37,206 nt of DNA from a virus. The stretch covers positions 1 through 37,206 of the IMG/VR virus record IMGVR_UViG_3300027917_000097; one strand, 5' to 3'. The translations under genes and the position numbers were made by a program. Shown here in pieces: positions 18,001-25,763 of the stretch; the first letter of the stretch is position 1; each line of letters begins with the position of its first letter. The notes below the pieces were generated by a model. The model was given only the letters and a program-made list of their open reading frames with translations. It was not told where the DNA came from and ran no database searches.

Positions 18001-18412
18001 TGGTTTCTATTGGCGCTTCCACATCCAGCATGGGCCATACTACGGCGGGAGGCTCTGGAATCGTCACTCCAGGATCGGGCACATTAAAGGCAGGCGGATC
18101 TTCCATGCTAATAAGTACGTCCACCAGCTCTGGGGGCACACCCAGAAATGTAGGCATGCTATATACAATATCGTCGAGATCTGGAGGTGTCGGGACAATC
18201 ATGGGAAATCCGTCCAGGCCATATGCAGACATATCCTCACGAATGCATCCCGCAACCCACGGTATTTCATATTCCCTGGTCGTGGCAGTCGTCCAAATCG
18301 ATTGCAAAGCACTCACAAATCCGGCAATATTGGCATCGACACTTCCCCAATCATCGACCTCTACCACGTCCACCTTTTCAGGCGTGTTTGGAATATCTAT
18401 ACTAACTGACAT
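15086..18412 (-). CDS. 1108-residue repeat fibre: eight 23-residue Pro-rich units then eight 42-residue helical units
   Basis: Starts at ATG 18412 behind AAGAAGGAG. Residues 119-302 are eight gap-free 23-residue units of the form P-x-x-P-D-Y-x-V-P-x-M-N-I-x-x-P-x-E-x-x-V-D-I, ending in a looser Pro-rich stretch to about 345. Residues about 350-569 are helical. Residues 570-905 are eight gap-free 42-residue units built around EAAKIQSGINRDR, then YRSRVEAYAEQVKA and a LYRAQM helix. Forty-two residues equal six heptads, so a continuous coiled coil of roughly 50 nm is expected. The C-terminal 200 residues stay helical. There is no signal peptide. It is probably a virion fibre, tail shaft or internal scaffold-like protein; the family is not recognised. 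Position next to nozzle-like and internal proteins supports a virion role. Confidence 0.8.
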   Translation of the reverse strand: MSVSIDIPNTPEKVDVVEVDDWGSVDANIAGFVSALQSIWTTATTREYEIPWVAGCIREDMSAYGLDGFPMIVPTPPDLDDIVYSMPTFLGVPPELVDVLISMEDPPAFNVPDPGVTIPEPPAVVWPMLDVEAPIETSVDIPPAPEYTVPPLNLDAPVEGAVDIPAAPDHVIPPMNIDDPVEISVDIPAAPDVSVPAMNIEDPTEITVEIPPNPDYTVPAMNIPEPVEQSVDIPTAPAYSVLPMDIEEPTEIGLDIPPVPDYTVPEMAIAEPTEVNVEIPEVPDYVVPAMNVDEPSLIAVDIPAAPTYTLPPIPTFADISIPSIPDFNEPAFEGVPPTIDITPPDTTFSWEEPLYSSDMRTLLDERIRSNIIQGGTGLGPDIEQAIYDRAISRQEQELDQQLLEATSYWASRGFALPAGILNATVMEARNKIAQTREDLNNDILIQESKLAQTNTHFMFEQGFNLEQLLTQHENQRQARALEAAKFAIEAAVMIYQGKVECYKAQAQMYQVYAQVFEARVRAEIARAERYRIMIEGLRLTVDVQLALVKVYEAQVQATATLIDLYRAEMEGAKLQSSINRDRIESYKSRVEAYAVMVQAQATEIEFYKAQMEAGKIQSGINRDRIEGYKARVDAYATQVQAEATELDLYGKKMDAAKIQSDINRNRTDTYRAKVDAYGTQVEAEAKEIAFYSARMEGAKIQSQINRDRTEAYRSRVQAYGEQVKAESTTIDLYRVRMEAARIQSEINQNRVEAYRARVDAFAKQVQALNISVDLYRSQMEAAKIQSGINRDRTETYRSRVEAYAEQVKALNQVLELYRAQIEGAKVQSAINRDRTETYKARVDAYGTEVNAKATELELFKSQMEAAKIQSAINRDRVEAYKARIQAYGEEVQAGIARFSGYETQVKGEQAKVDLYASRVGAYGEEVRAYKTRADIDIARVQMAVEQNKAEVDIYRALIEKYKSEIQAAIAEAEIIAKEQGYRVALYDTDVKRFEQEVNAVTTVFRGRVEEHRNNMELCVKEADSAIRKAIAEIDMQARISAAEIAGSAQTQSAALSQLSYSMHQSKSLSNTLTESINRTWNWSQAKAHNWQEYLGELSYFNYYPDLGS
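15698..16705 (-). repeat. Eight 126-base coding repeats (42-residue helical units)
   Basis: Exactly 8 x 126 bases in frame. Each unit has the core [KR]-[ILV]-QS-x-IN-[RQ]-[DN]-R, then Y-[KR]-[AS]-[RK]-[VI]-x-A-[YF], then a mid-unit [KQN]-A and a C-terminal aromatic at about position 38. The register is unbroken over 336 residues, as for a straight coiled coil or helical bundle. Confidence 0.9.
17507..18058 (-). repeat. Eight 69-base coding repeats (23-residue units)
   Basis: Exactly 8 x 69 bases in frame, no insertions. Conserved positions are Pro1, Pro4, Pro9 (Leu in one unit, with Pro following), a hydrophobic residue at 13, Pro16 (Ser follows in the last unit) and [VL]-[DE]-I at 21-23. 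DNA copies have diverged at synonymous and non-synonymous sites, so the array is old and kept by selection at the protein level. Confidence 0.9.
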
Positions 18413-18437
18413 GGTGGCACTCCTTCTTTAGTATTGC

Positions 18438-20318
18438 CTAATAATCAAATGTCGGTGTCTCTGGCAGAATGCGGGCCTTGTATTGCTTACAAAGACCTAT
18501 GTTTCTGGCAGTTATCCATCCAGCCCCTTCATTGTTTGGCATCTGTACCTCGGTGTTGTACCTCGCATAGAGGGGATTCATCCGTGCAGGCACATCGAAT
18601 CGAGTTAAATGATTGCCACGCCAATTTTCTGGCCATCCATCCCCGGAATAGCATACCCCCAACCATATCTGCTGCGACTCTGCGGTGTGTATGGCAGCTT
18701 CCGGATTTGCTGAATACGGACCCGTATCCGAATCTCCACCACCAAACCCCGTGGGTCTTTGGTGTGGTCCAGGCACTAATCCGTTATATGCGCGAATTTC
18801 ATCATTTACGCAGGGATAGGTTCGCATAAGGTTAGAGGCACTTGTGGGTCTTGTATTCAATGCATACACAAGAATTTGCTGGTTTTCGCTGATGTAGTAA
18901 TACTGCAATGATGTAGAATGATTTGCTATGTTCGGATATTGATAAGGCAATTCATCATAGTCCCTGCAATGGTAATACCTTGCAGGAAAGCCGTAGTAAC
19001 CTGGATACGGCGTTTCCCAATATTTAAGGTTTAGCCAGTCTGCCCAAGTGCCTTCCGTGCTTCTGGCATAATAGTGCGGAAATTCTGTATAAGGCACTCC
19101 AAAGGGCCCTGAAGGTTCCCATCCATAGCTGCGTCCTATATTGCGGGGATCCCAATAACCCAACGGCGGCCGATTAGGCGCACCATCTCCTGTAGTTTCA
19201 TAATCGATGTACCCATGATGCCCGCTAAACAGTTCGTAAATCTCGCCGTTCATATCCAGGTATGTGGTGCCATAATTAGCCACGGTCCAGTCTGTAACAT
19301 GCACATTGTTTATTCCGTAACTAGGACCACCGGGCCATTGATACGGAACCCAATTACTGCAGTCCACGACTCTAGGAGTAGGATCTATCCACGGAGGCAA
19401 CGTGCAATAATCTATTCCGTAAGCAAGCTGTCCATCGAAAGCTTCGTTAGCATTGTGAACCGTAAAAATATTGGCATAATGCCCTGGCAGGAGCGTCCAG
19501 GGCTCTATGATACATGCTGTGGCATGATCCTGAGATCCAATAAATGCAGAGCCGTTTATCTGCATCGTGGCTTGCAAAGTGTTGTGGCAATATGATGGTG
19601 GGGGATGCCTATACGTTACGCCTCCACCTATAACCCTGGGGCTTCTTATCGTATCGCCATCCATGTCTACTACCCAGGTCGTCACCTTATTATTCGTGGG
19701 TTCGGAATATCCTAAGCTTGGATCAATGGGATTGTCTAAATAGCCTTGCCCTTCACCCCAGCGGCTCCAACTCAGCCACGAATACTGCTTGCCATTTTGA
19801 AACATATCCTCATAGGCATCGTCCTGGCCCTGAAGTTCCGGTTTGTGTCCCTTTTTGCCCTGCACTTGTAAAATATGTTCTTGTTCGGAAAACGACCGGA
19901 GAGGTCGGTAGGGGCCGTCAAACGAATGCGACTGCGAAACAAGAATGCCAATGGGCCTGCAAACCGTCTCGTCACCAAATTCGTCGTAAATTTCTAATGG
20001 CCCAAAAGCCACCATGTATGGACGATAAAGAAGTTCCTCCTGGGCAGGTTGTGGCAATTTCATTTTTTGTCGCCCCACACCTACCTCCGGAGCTTCTGCA
20101 AAAATCGTTATCAAGTTCTGCCCATTAATGCTTTCTACGCGTATATAAATCGGATAATCGGCATTCCCTCTTGTGGTATGTTTTACCCATACAGGCAATG
20201 CGCTGTTCAAGCTCTGCATCTTTTTGAAAAACATGCCAGCCTCTTTTATATGCGGCCTGGCTGCATTGAGATCCCCATAGATCCGTATGGGGGTGCCCTC
20301 ATAAGATTCTGTAAACAT
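18438..20318 (-). CDS. 626-residue aromatic-rich virion protein of unknown fold
   Basis: Starts at ATG 20318 behind AGGAAGGT. Residues 1-85 (IRIYGDLNAARPHIKEAG, then VWVKHTTRGNADYPIYIRVES) look like a compact alpha/beta N-terminal domain. The rest is loop- and strand-rich with an unusually high content of Tyr, Trp, His, Gly and Pro, most marked at about 350-470 (PYPGYYGFPARYYHCRDYDE). There are several Cys but no clear zinc motif, no signal peptide and no membrane helix. It lies between a conserved tail-region protein and the 8+8 repeat fibre. The composition fits a carbohydrate- or surface-contacting virion protein; I recognise no family. Confidence 0.65.
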   Translation of the reverse strand: MFTESYEGTPIRIYGDLNAARPHIKEAGMFFKKMQSLNSALPVWVKHTTRGNADYPIYIRVESINGQNLITIFAEAPEVGVGRQKMKLPQPAQEELLYRPYMVAFGPLEIYDEFGDETVCRPIGILVSQSHSFDGPYRPLRSFSEQEHILQVQGKKGHKPELQGQDDAYEDMFQNGKQYSWLSWSRWGEGQGYLDNPIDPSLGYSEPTNNKVTTWVVDMDGDTIRSPRVIGGGVTYRHPPPSYCHNTLQATMQINGSAFIGSQDHATACIIEPWTLLPGHYANIFTVHNANEAFDGQLAYGIDYCTLPPWIDPTPRVVDCSNWVPYQWPGGPSYGINNVHVTDWTVANYGTTYLDMNGEIYELFSGHHGYIDYETTGDGAPNRPPLGYWDPRNIGRSYGWEPSGPFGVPYTEFPHYYARSTEGTWADWLNLKYWETPYPGYYGFPARYYHCRDYDELPYQYPNIANHSTSLQYYYISENQQILVYALNTRPTSASNLMRTYPCVNDEIRAYNGLVPGPHQRPTGFGGGDSDTGPYSANPEAAIHTAESQQIWLGVCYSGDGWPENWRGNHLTRFDVPARMNPLYARYNTEVQMPNNEGAGWITARNIGLCKQYKARILPETPTFDY

Positions 20319-20321
20319 TGA

Positions 20322-20798
20322 CTACCTTCCTGAATGCAAGGGTATCAGCACCAGATCCATGGCATCTATGCTAAAATCGCAACCATCCCTGTTCTCTATA
20401 CGAAACATCCATGTAATTCCCCGCTGCTGCCTGGATATGAACAGCTTTTCCCCGTACTGCTTCTGTGCCGTCTTGTCAGGCTGCATTTCATATTGCACTT
20501 CGTTGTTGTCATCTGTTTTTACCTTGAATATTAAATATCCGCTGGTTTCATAGCCTATGTGCGCACTTCGAATGCGCTTTGGATTCGTGCGGCCGAAATC
20601 GGTGGATACCAGCTCCACGAAGGCATCGATCAAGGCGGTATTATCTTTTTGGGCACTATCTAACTCGAAAATGCCATCCTCCGAAGCTGCTAATGGCATT
20701 CCATTGAATATGCAAAAGGAATTAAAATCGTAATTGGCATATTGCGATATTGCATTGCGTTTCAGATTCAGGCATACGCCCAAGCGATCATCGGCCAT
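20322..20798 (-). CDS. Conserved phage tail-region protein (158 residues)
   Basis: Starts at ATG 20798 with GAGGTGGTG upstream, three bases from its 3' neighbour's start region. The pattern is one I know from many tailed phages: an N-terminal CLNLKRNAISQYANYDFNSFC segment (here split by differences), then DGIFEL, STDFG-x-x-x-x-KR, SGYLIFKV, and a C-terminal W-x-F-x-I-x-N-x-x-G-x-DF-x-ID-x-M segment. It is a beta-rich virion protein usually found beside tail or head-completion genes; its exact role is not defined. Good context support here: it sits between the 576-residue and 626-residue virion proteins. Confidence 0.7.
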   Translation of the reverse strand: MADDRLGVCLNLKRNAISQYANYDFNSFCIFNGMPLAASEDGIFELDSAQKDNTALIDAFVELVSTDFGRTNPKRIRSAHIGYETSGYLIFKVKTDDNNEVQYEMQPDKTAQKQYGEKLFISRQQRGITWMFRIENRDGCDFSIDAMDLVLIPLHSGR

Positions 20799-20799
20799 G

Positions 20800-22530
20800 T
20801 CACCACCTCGAATGCCTAAGTACGATAGTTGACCATCGGGTTATATCTTCAATGACTCCACCCGGCAATACAGGATCTTCGGACCCGCTGGGCTCTGCGC
20901 CCATGTATGGAGGTCCGATTTCTGCGTCCAGCTCCATAAATGGCGTGAGTAACATGCTGGCATCCAGATCCGGGGATGGAAGAATACGATCCAGGGTTGC
21001 ACCAAAGCCGCTAATCGCCGTGGCATCCAGACGCAGCCATGACAGGGATTCCTCTAGCCAGGCCTGCCCTGTGTACATGCTGGCTTCTATGCGGAACGTC
21101 CAGAGGTGGATATCCGCTACGGTGCTTATAGCGGCAGAGGCCGCAGCCTCTACTTGCAACCATGGCAGTTTCTTGTCCAGATTGTTCTGCTTGTGCGTGG
21201 CAGAAGCCAGGATTTGCACGATTGGCAATGTTGCATCCAAGATAGCTTCCGTACTGATAGAAGCCTCAAATTGCAACACGGGCAATGCGCCGGAAAGTTC
21301 ATTTTGCTTGTGCGTAGCCAGGGCCCATATGTGTAAGCCGGGCATATCTTCAATAAGGGCTGTTGGCCCCCCGGCTGTGGCCAAAAGCTCGAGCATAAAC
21401 AGGTCTGCATCCACAACACCCGCACGACCGATGTGTGCCACGAGTTCAAGATGAAAGAAATCAGCATCCAGCCTGCTGGCCATTCCACCCGTGGCGCTCA
21501 GTTCCATTGGCGGCAAGTGCCTATCCAGGCTTAGGAAGCGTTCCCGGCCGCCTGCTGCTTCAAAGAGGAACGCTGGAATCTTGGCATCCACTTCCATGTC
21601 CATGGGCACAATCATGGAGATATCGAGTGTGGTTACGGGCAGAGAGCCTTGTACGGCATAGCCAAACCTGCCAGCAAGACGCAGAAAGCCCAGCACTTCA
21701 TCCAGGGTTGCTAGGGAGCCTGCAAGACCCGTGGCGGATATACCCAAGTCCGGAAGATAAAGATCCACTTCTGTAATAGCACCCATGGAGGCTTCCAGCT
21801 CCAGGGCCGACAAGTATTCCTCGAGTTCAGCACGATCTGAGAATTCTGCCTCTATCTGCACAACAGGAAGATAAAGAGGCATTTCGGTATACATGCGGGT
21901 GGCAATGCTTGCCGTGATTTGCAAATCCGGAAGGGTACTTACTACGGAAGGCGGTGTTGTAGCTTCTAATTCCAGGTTAAAGATGTTCTTTTCTAATGTG
22001 AGCGCATCATTTTCAAAAGCATTTTCAAAAATGTATCCCTTTTTGTCATAAGTAGTGTCTGGACCACCGGACCAAGTAACATCTGCAGCGACATTACCTG
22101 CCTTTTTATAACTCAGATATCCTGTAACATCAGCCGATTTGTGATGAACTTCGTTGGAGGCATCGGAGATGATATGTACCGAAATGATATACGTGTAGCC
22201 TGGAATGTAGTTATAAGTAAATACATCAGAAAGAGTATCTGCCGATACGTCTACGCTGGCAGAACCATCAAAATATATCTGGGTGGGTGTCTCTGCAAAA
22301 TCGTACCTGTTTCCGCCTTCTTCCAAGGCAGACCGGCCAAACCACACTTCTCCGATCCGCATAGGATTTGATCCGCCAGAATCATATCCTAATCGCAGAT
22401 AAAGTTCCGCAGCCGTTTTGCTGGCGCTTTGCACCTGATAATCAAAGGTGCAGCGGTACGTTTCCGAAGTGCTGATGACATCGGTATGTGTATCAACACC
22501 TATGGCGGTACTAAGTACGGTTTCCGACAA
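20800..22530 (-). CDS. 576-residue virion protein with 17 LPxLxxxA-type repeats
   Basis: Starts at a TTG (22530) 6 bases after GGGAGGGG, better supported than any downstream ATG. Residues 1-190 resemble a beta-sandwich with Gly, Asp and aromatic strands, as in carbohydrate-binding or fibre head domains. Residues 200-526 are a run of 17 short modules of the form [LIMF]-P-x-[LVM]-x-[LIF]-x-A spaced 19-23 residues apart (for example LPDLQITA, LPVLQFEA, LPWLQVEA). Such repeats occur in phage tail and fibre proteins and probably form a rod of stacked strands. The stop lies next to the start of the 158-residue protein. A single copy of the module ends the 129-residue protein at 3071-3460. Confidence 0.72.
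   Translation of the reverse strand: MSETVLSTAIGVDTHTDVISTSETYRCTFDYQVQSASKTAAELYLRLGYDSGGSNPMRIGEVWFGRSALEEGGNRYDFAETPTQIYFDGSASVDVSADTLSDVFTYNYIPGYTYIISVHIISDASNEVHHKSADVTGYLSYKKAGNVAADVTWSGGPDTTYDKKGYIFENAFENDALTLEKNIFNLELEATTPPSVVSTLPDLQITASIATRMYTEMPLYLPVVQIEAEFSDRAELEEYLSALELEASMGAITEVDLYLPDLGISATGLAGSLATLDEVLGFLRLAGRFGYAVQGSLPVTTLDISMIVPMDMEVDAKIPAFLFEAAGGRERFLSLDRHLPPMELSATGGMASRLDADFFHLELVAHIGRAGVVDADLFMLELLATAGGPTALIEDMPGLHIWALATHKQNELSGALPVLQFEASISTEAILDATLPIVQILASATHKQNNLDKKLPWLQVEAAASAAISTVADIHLWTFRIEASMYTGQAWLEESLSWLRLDATAISGFGATLDRILPSPDLDASMLLTPFMELDAEIGPPYMGAEPSGSEDPVLPGGVIEDITRWSTIVLRHSRW
20953..21933 (-). repeat. Run of 17 short LPxLxxxA coding repeats
   Basis: Modules of 19-23 residues (57-69 bases), diverged, in frame across residues 200-526 of the 576-residue protein. 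Two modules share a THKQN linker, hinting at a recent pairwise duplication. Confidence 0.75.
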
Positions 22531-22555
22531 GAGACACCCCTCCCAGGACTAGGGG

Positions 22556-23338
22556 TTAAGCGCCATAATACGCCGGCAACGTGAGCTGGAACGTATCGAT
22601 GGTATAAGTAGCTCCGGAAGTTATCGTTGTCGAAGTCATGTTGAGGTCTGCCCCGGAAGTACCAATCGAGCCCTGAATACGTGGCAATGTGGTGGACAGC
22701 GCCCCGTTATCCGTGGGATTCCCCAGAAGCCGGAAATAGCCCGCTGTGCCAGTTGCGCTTGCAACTCCAGACCATGTTTCTGCCGAAGCCTTGGCAATTA
22801 TGCCGGAAGCAGAGTCTCCGAACTCCAAGCCGTTCGCTGCTGTGCCATGCACAAAGGTTCCGGAAGATACGCTGATCTCCACCAGGAGCGTCCCGCTAAC
22901 TGCGGCATCTGCCGTTGCTGGCGCAGATCCGCTATAGATACGAATCACGCCGTCCATGAAGACTTCCTTCAAGGAACCTCCCTTGAAGGACAAGAGGATG
23001 GTTTCTGCACCAAACCCCTCGGATCCGGCCAGGGTGCCCGCCACAAAGTCGAGTTGGCCGGCTACAGCCACGGTGCAGGCCACGTTGCTGAAATTGTTTC
23101 CCGTATCGGGCACTCCAGCTCCCGTCGTGGACTGATAGGTATACAACCGATCATTAACCGCAAAACCTGCGGTCAACAGGTTGGAACCATCATCGGTGAT
23201 GGCATCTGCGCCACCACCTCCACCGCCATCCGAATAGGCGAGGTTGGAACTGTACCGGGCTTCGTAGATAAATCCCTTCGGTGCGGCCCTTGCACTCAGA
23301 AGATCGTCCCGCAAGCCTGTGGAAAGTCTCAGAGTCAT
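22556..23338 (-). CDS. Conserved phage structural protein (260 residues)
   Basis: Starts at ATG 23338 behind AAAGGAGG. The N-terminal MTLRLSTGLRDDLL and the later strand VFMDGVIRIYSGSAPATADAA form a signature I recognise from phage virion proteins of undetermined role. The middle is Gly/Ser/Thr/Ala-rich beta structure with a six-Gly run at about residues 38-43. There is no Cys-rich or membrane segment. It lies directly after the nozzle-like gene, so a tail or head-completion part is likely. Confidence 0.7.
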   Translation of the reverse strand: MTLRLSTGLRDDLLSARAAPKGFIYEARYSSNLAYSDGGGGGGADAITDDGSNLLTAGFAVNDRLYTYQSTTGAGVPDTGNNFSNVACTVAVAGQLDFVAGTLAGSEGFGAETILLSFKGGSLKEVFMDGVIRIYSGSAPATADAAVSGTLLVEISVSSGTFVHGTAANGLEFGDSASGIIAKASAETWSGVASATGTAGYFRLLGNPTDNGALSTTLPRIQGSIGTSGADLNMTSTTITSGATYTIDTFQLTLPAYYGA

Positions 23339-23352
23339 GTCATTTCCTCCTT

Positions 23353-24285
23353 TTATGGATCGATTAAGCCAATGTACCTACCGTCAACAACTGTACCGGC
23401 TCCCGTACGGCCAGCCGGCAACTTTGCCAGTTTGGTTCTTGTCAAATTGTAGAAGTTCCCGGTCGAACCTCCGTAGCAAATGCCTTCTGTCGATAGCCAT
23501 AGAAGCGATGGATCGGCTGCAGATACATCTATCATTGGCAAACCATCTTGCGTGATAGTAAAACGCCCATGAAAGGGCACATCTGAGTATTGAATCGGCA
23601 CGACATTGCTAATGGAGATGCGCTGAAACTCCTTCGGTTCTGCGCCTGCCACAAATTCCATTCCCGTTTTTGTACCTATCCAGAATCCATCAGTCAGAGC
23701 CCGAAACAGGATGATGTCATGCTCCACAGCAAAGAAGTTTCTTGCCAGATCGAACCGGGCAAAATCGTACGGTTCGGAATAAAAGACAAAATTCGCTTGC
23801 ACGACATACATGCGCCCACGGTAATACTGAATGATCGATCCCGTGGGCGGGCCGACAAAGGTGCGGGTGGTGTCTGGACCAACGAATGTGGAAGGCAGTT
23901 CCCAGGCAGAAATGGAGCCGTCTTCGAATATACCTTTCTCAAAGCCGTTTGCGAAAAAAACTTGTTCATTGACGGGCGCATAGGACATGCGGGCATCCGG
24001 CGTGACGGTCATTAAGGCCGTATTGGAGTAATCCGAATGCAGCATGTAGAGCGCAGAGCCCGAAACAAAGAAGCAAAGGTCTTTATACGCAAACAGGCTA
24101 TGGGCGGCCATAGCGGAACGCTGCGTGTATCCCTTACGCCTGGATATTCTTCCTGTATCATCAATATCAATGTTGTAAGCTACAGCAAGTTCCTGTACGC
24201 CGCTTTCAGGATCGTAGCGCAAACGAGCCGGGTCTATGCGGGTATTCAGGCCCGTGGTTGCACGAAACAAGACTGTTTTTGGCAA
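23353..24285 (-). CDS. Nozzle / tail-tube-like stabilisation protein (310 residues)
   Basis: A TTG start at 24285 lies 9 bases after GGAG; no better ATG is near. The N-terminus GLNTRIDPARL..., then the segment AVAYNIDIDDTGRISRRKGY, is the hallmark of podoviral tail-nozzle or head-tail stabilisation proteins (gp10 / gp12-like beta-propellers), where 'N-x-D-x-D-x-x-G-x-[LI]-x-[RP]-[RP]-G' opens the propeller. Blade-like repeats (LFAYKDLCFFVSG, MYVVQANFVFYSEP, LLWLSTEGICYGG) follow. It would plug or extend the portal-adaptor channel. Its gene follows the adaptor gene, as in other podoviruses. The family call is moderately firm. Confidence 0.68.
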   Translation of the reverse strand: MPKTVLFRATTGLNTRIDPARLRYDPESGVQELAVAYNIDIDDTGRISRRKGYTQRSAMAAHSLFAYKDLCFFVSGSALYMLHSDYSNTALMTVTPDARMSYAPVNEQVFFANGFEKGIFEDGSISAWELPSTFVGPDTTRTFVGPPTGSIIQYYRGRMYVVQANFVFYSEPYDFARFDLARNFFAVEHDIILFRALTDGFWIGTKTGMEFVAGAEPKEFQRISISNVVPIQYSDVPFHGRFTITQDGLPMIDVSAADPSLLWLSTEGICYGGSTGNFYNLTRTKLAKLPAGRTGAGTVVDGRYIGLIDP

Positions 24286-24291
24286 TGATCC

Positions 24292-24945
24292 CTACTCCAA
24301 GTAATCCGTAACGGTGTCATTGATTGCGGGAGGTTCGGAGGCTCGAGGAATGATCCATAAGGTCAGATCGGCAAAGGCCCTATCATATTCCTGCGCATGA
24401 TATCCCGTATTCACCTTTTTGCCGTCCATGCCATCCTCAATCCTTGCGAACAGCTCCTTGCAGGCATAATTGACGAGAAGCCGCCTGTGCAAATGTGCCG
24501 GCAGCATATTTGGCTCGTCTCTATCATTTGCCATGAGTGTGGGCTTGCGGAAATAATTGATTGAAAGCTCTCTTTTGACGCTAGGGATGCCCTGATAGTA
24601 GAGCTTGTTTAATGACACAGCCGCATGCTCAATATTTCCGGTTTTTGCAAGTCCTGGGTACTTGATTTTGAGCAGTTGCAGACTGCCCAGAAGAGTTACC
24701 CGTGCATCCGTGGTTATGTCATATACCCAATTCAGGTTGCGTAGATAATCATCTGGCAGTACCGTAAATGCCTCATTAAGAACGGTCATAACCGTTCCTT
24801 GCGTTTCCAGGTCTGGAAGGGGATCGGTTGTGCTATAAAGGCTTTGTTCGTAGCCTTCATTCAACAGATGCTTGATCTGTGTCTCGCCCAGCAATGGGTC
24901 ATGGACGATATCGATAACCTCATCGATCAAATCTGAAAAACGCAT
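24292..24945 (-). CDS. Head-tail adaptor-like protein (217 residues)
   Basis: I choose ATG 24945 because AGGGG lies 7 bases before it; a TTG two codons upstream is too close to that SD. The protein is helical with the layout of podoviral adaptors (gp4 / gp11-like): an N-terminal helix-turn-helix stretch (IDEVIDIVHDPLL), the LPDDYLRNLNWVYD strand turn, a LYYQGIP segment, and a C-terminal helix CKELFARIEDGMDGKK leading to H-x-x-E-Y-x-x-A. Adaptors form a 12-fold ring below the portal. Position between decoration and nozzle-like genes supports this. Confidence 0.65.
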   Translation of the reverse strand: MRFSDLIDEVIDIVHDPLLGETQIKHLLNEGYEQSLYSTTDPLPDLETQGTVMTVLNEAFTVLPDDYLRNLNWVYDITTDARVTLLGSLQLLKIKYPGLAKTGNIEHAAVSLNKLYYQGIPSVKRELSINYFRKPTLMANDRDEPNMLPAHLHRRLLVNYACKELFARIEDGMDGKKVNTGYHAQEYDRAFADLTLWIIPRASEPPAINDTVTDYLE

Positions 24946-24980
24946 AACCAATCCCCTTTGCTACAAAACCTGGGTTAGAG

Positions 24981-25700
24981 TTAATCGATGGTGAGCATCA
25001 CCGGCTTGAATTCGTCTGTCACGCCCGCCGTGGCAATGGTGTAACCGACGATGGGGTCGTCATGTGCCGCAGCCAGAGCCAAGACTCCGTTAGCAGCCGC
25101 CGTGAGCTTCTGCCCCAGAGCTACGGCGTTTGTCACGAGGGCGCAGGCAATGCCTCCTGTCTGAATCCAGAAGTAGTAGGCAGCCGTGACAGCAATGGGT
25201 GGAATGCCCGTAATGGCCACCGGCTCTCCGGTGCTTTGCACAACGCCGTCCCACAGGTTGTAGATCAGAGAGGCTTTGCTGGAGCCCGCCGTGGTCAGGG
25301 CCACCCGGATGGAATCCTTGATCTGAATCAGCCCGGTGCCCGCAGAGCCGATCGCTGGATGGCCGTCGATGGGATATTGCAAGCCAGCGCCAGCACCGCT
25401 GTTGATCTGCAGCAAGCCGTCTTTGTACTGATTCAAGGTGGCTGCCGTAGCCCCCAAGGTGAGGGACACCGACCTCGCACCGACTGCTGCATTTGCAGCC
25501 ACGGTACAATCCACATGATTGGCTTCCGCAGCGGCTCCTTGCGTGCATTGGCCAGCCACAAGGGCTACCCCGCCGTTCTGGCAATACCGGAACTTCCTTC
25601 CGTCCGACAGCACCCGAAGGGTTCCCAAAATCTCCTTCTGGACGCTGCTCTCCTCGTGAATCGCCTGGGAGAAGGTCACTTTTTGCGGTTCATTGCTCAT
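24981..25700 (-). CDS. Probable head decoration protein (239 residues)
   Basis: ATG 25700 is preferred over the ATG two codons upstream because AGGAGG is 8 bases away (only 2 from the other). The sequence has the layout of a protein that follows the capsid gene in many phages: LGTLRVLSDGRKFRYCQNG, ALVAGQCTQ, ANHVDCTVAANAAVGARSV, LNQYKDGLLQINSGAG, a GHPA turn, and a final YTIATAG. It is Ala/Gly/Thr-rich and beta-structured. Such proteins are thought to bind the capsid surface or form head fibres. The precise role is inferred from gene order. Confidence 0.68.
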   Translation of the reverse strand: MSNEPQKVTFSQAIHEESSVQKEILGTLRVLSDGRKFRYCQNGGVALVAGQCTQGAAAEANHVDCTVAANAAVGARSVSLTLGATAATLNQYKDGLLQINSGAGAGLQYPIDGHPAIGSAGTGLIQIKDSIRVALTTAGSSKASLIYNLWDGVVQSTGEPVAITGIPPIAVTAAYYFWIQTGGIACALVTNAVALGQKLTAAANGVLALAAAHDDPIVGYTIATAGVTDEFKPVMLTID

Positions 25701-25745
25701 TTGCATTTCCTCCTAAAATGTAATTCGTTGACTGATTGCTTCTAC

Positions 25746-25763
25746 TGCCGTTCTGGAACGGCA
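25746..25763 (-). other. Hairpin directly after the capsid gene stop
   Basis: Seven-base arms (25746-25752, 25757-25763) with a 4-base loop begin one base past the capsid stop codon. No T-run follows on the minus strand, so it is more likely to protect or pause at the 3' end of the capsid message than to terminate. Confidence 0.5.

Noticed and set aside
15698-18058. CRISPR-like or satellite DNA
   Set aside because: The 69- and 126-base periods are in frame, have no unique spacers, and encode conserved residues; they are protein repeats.
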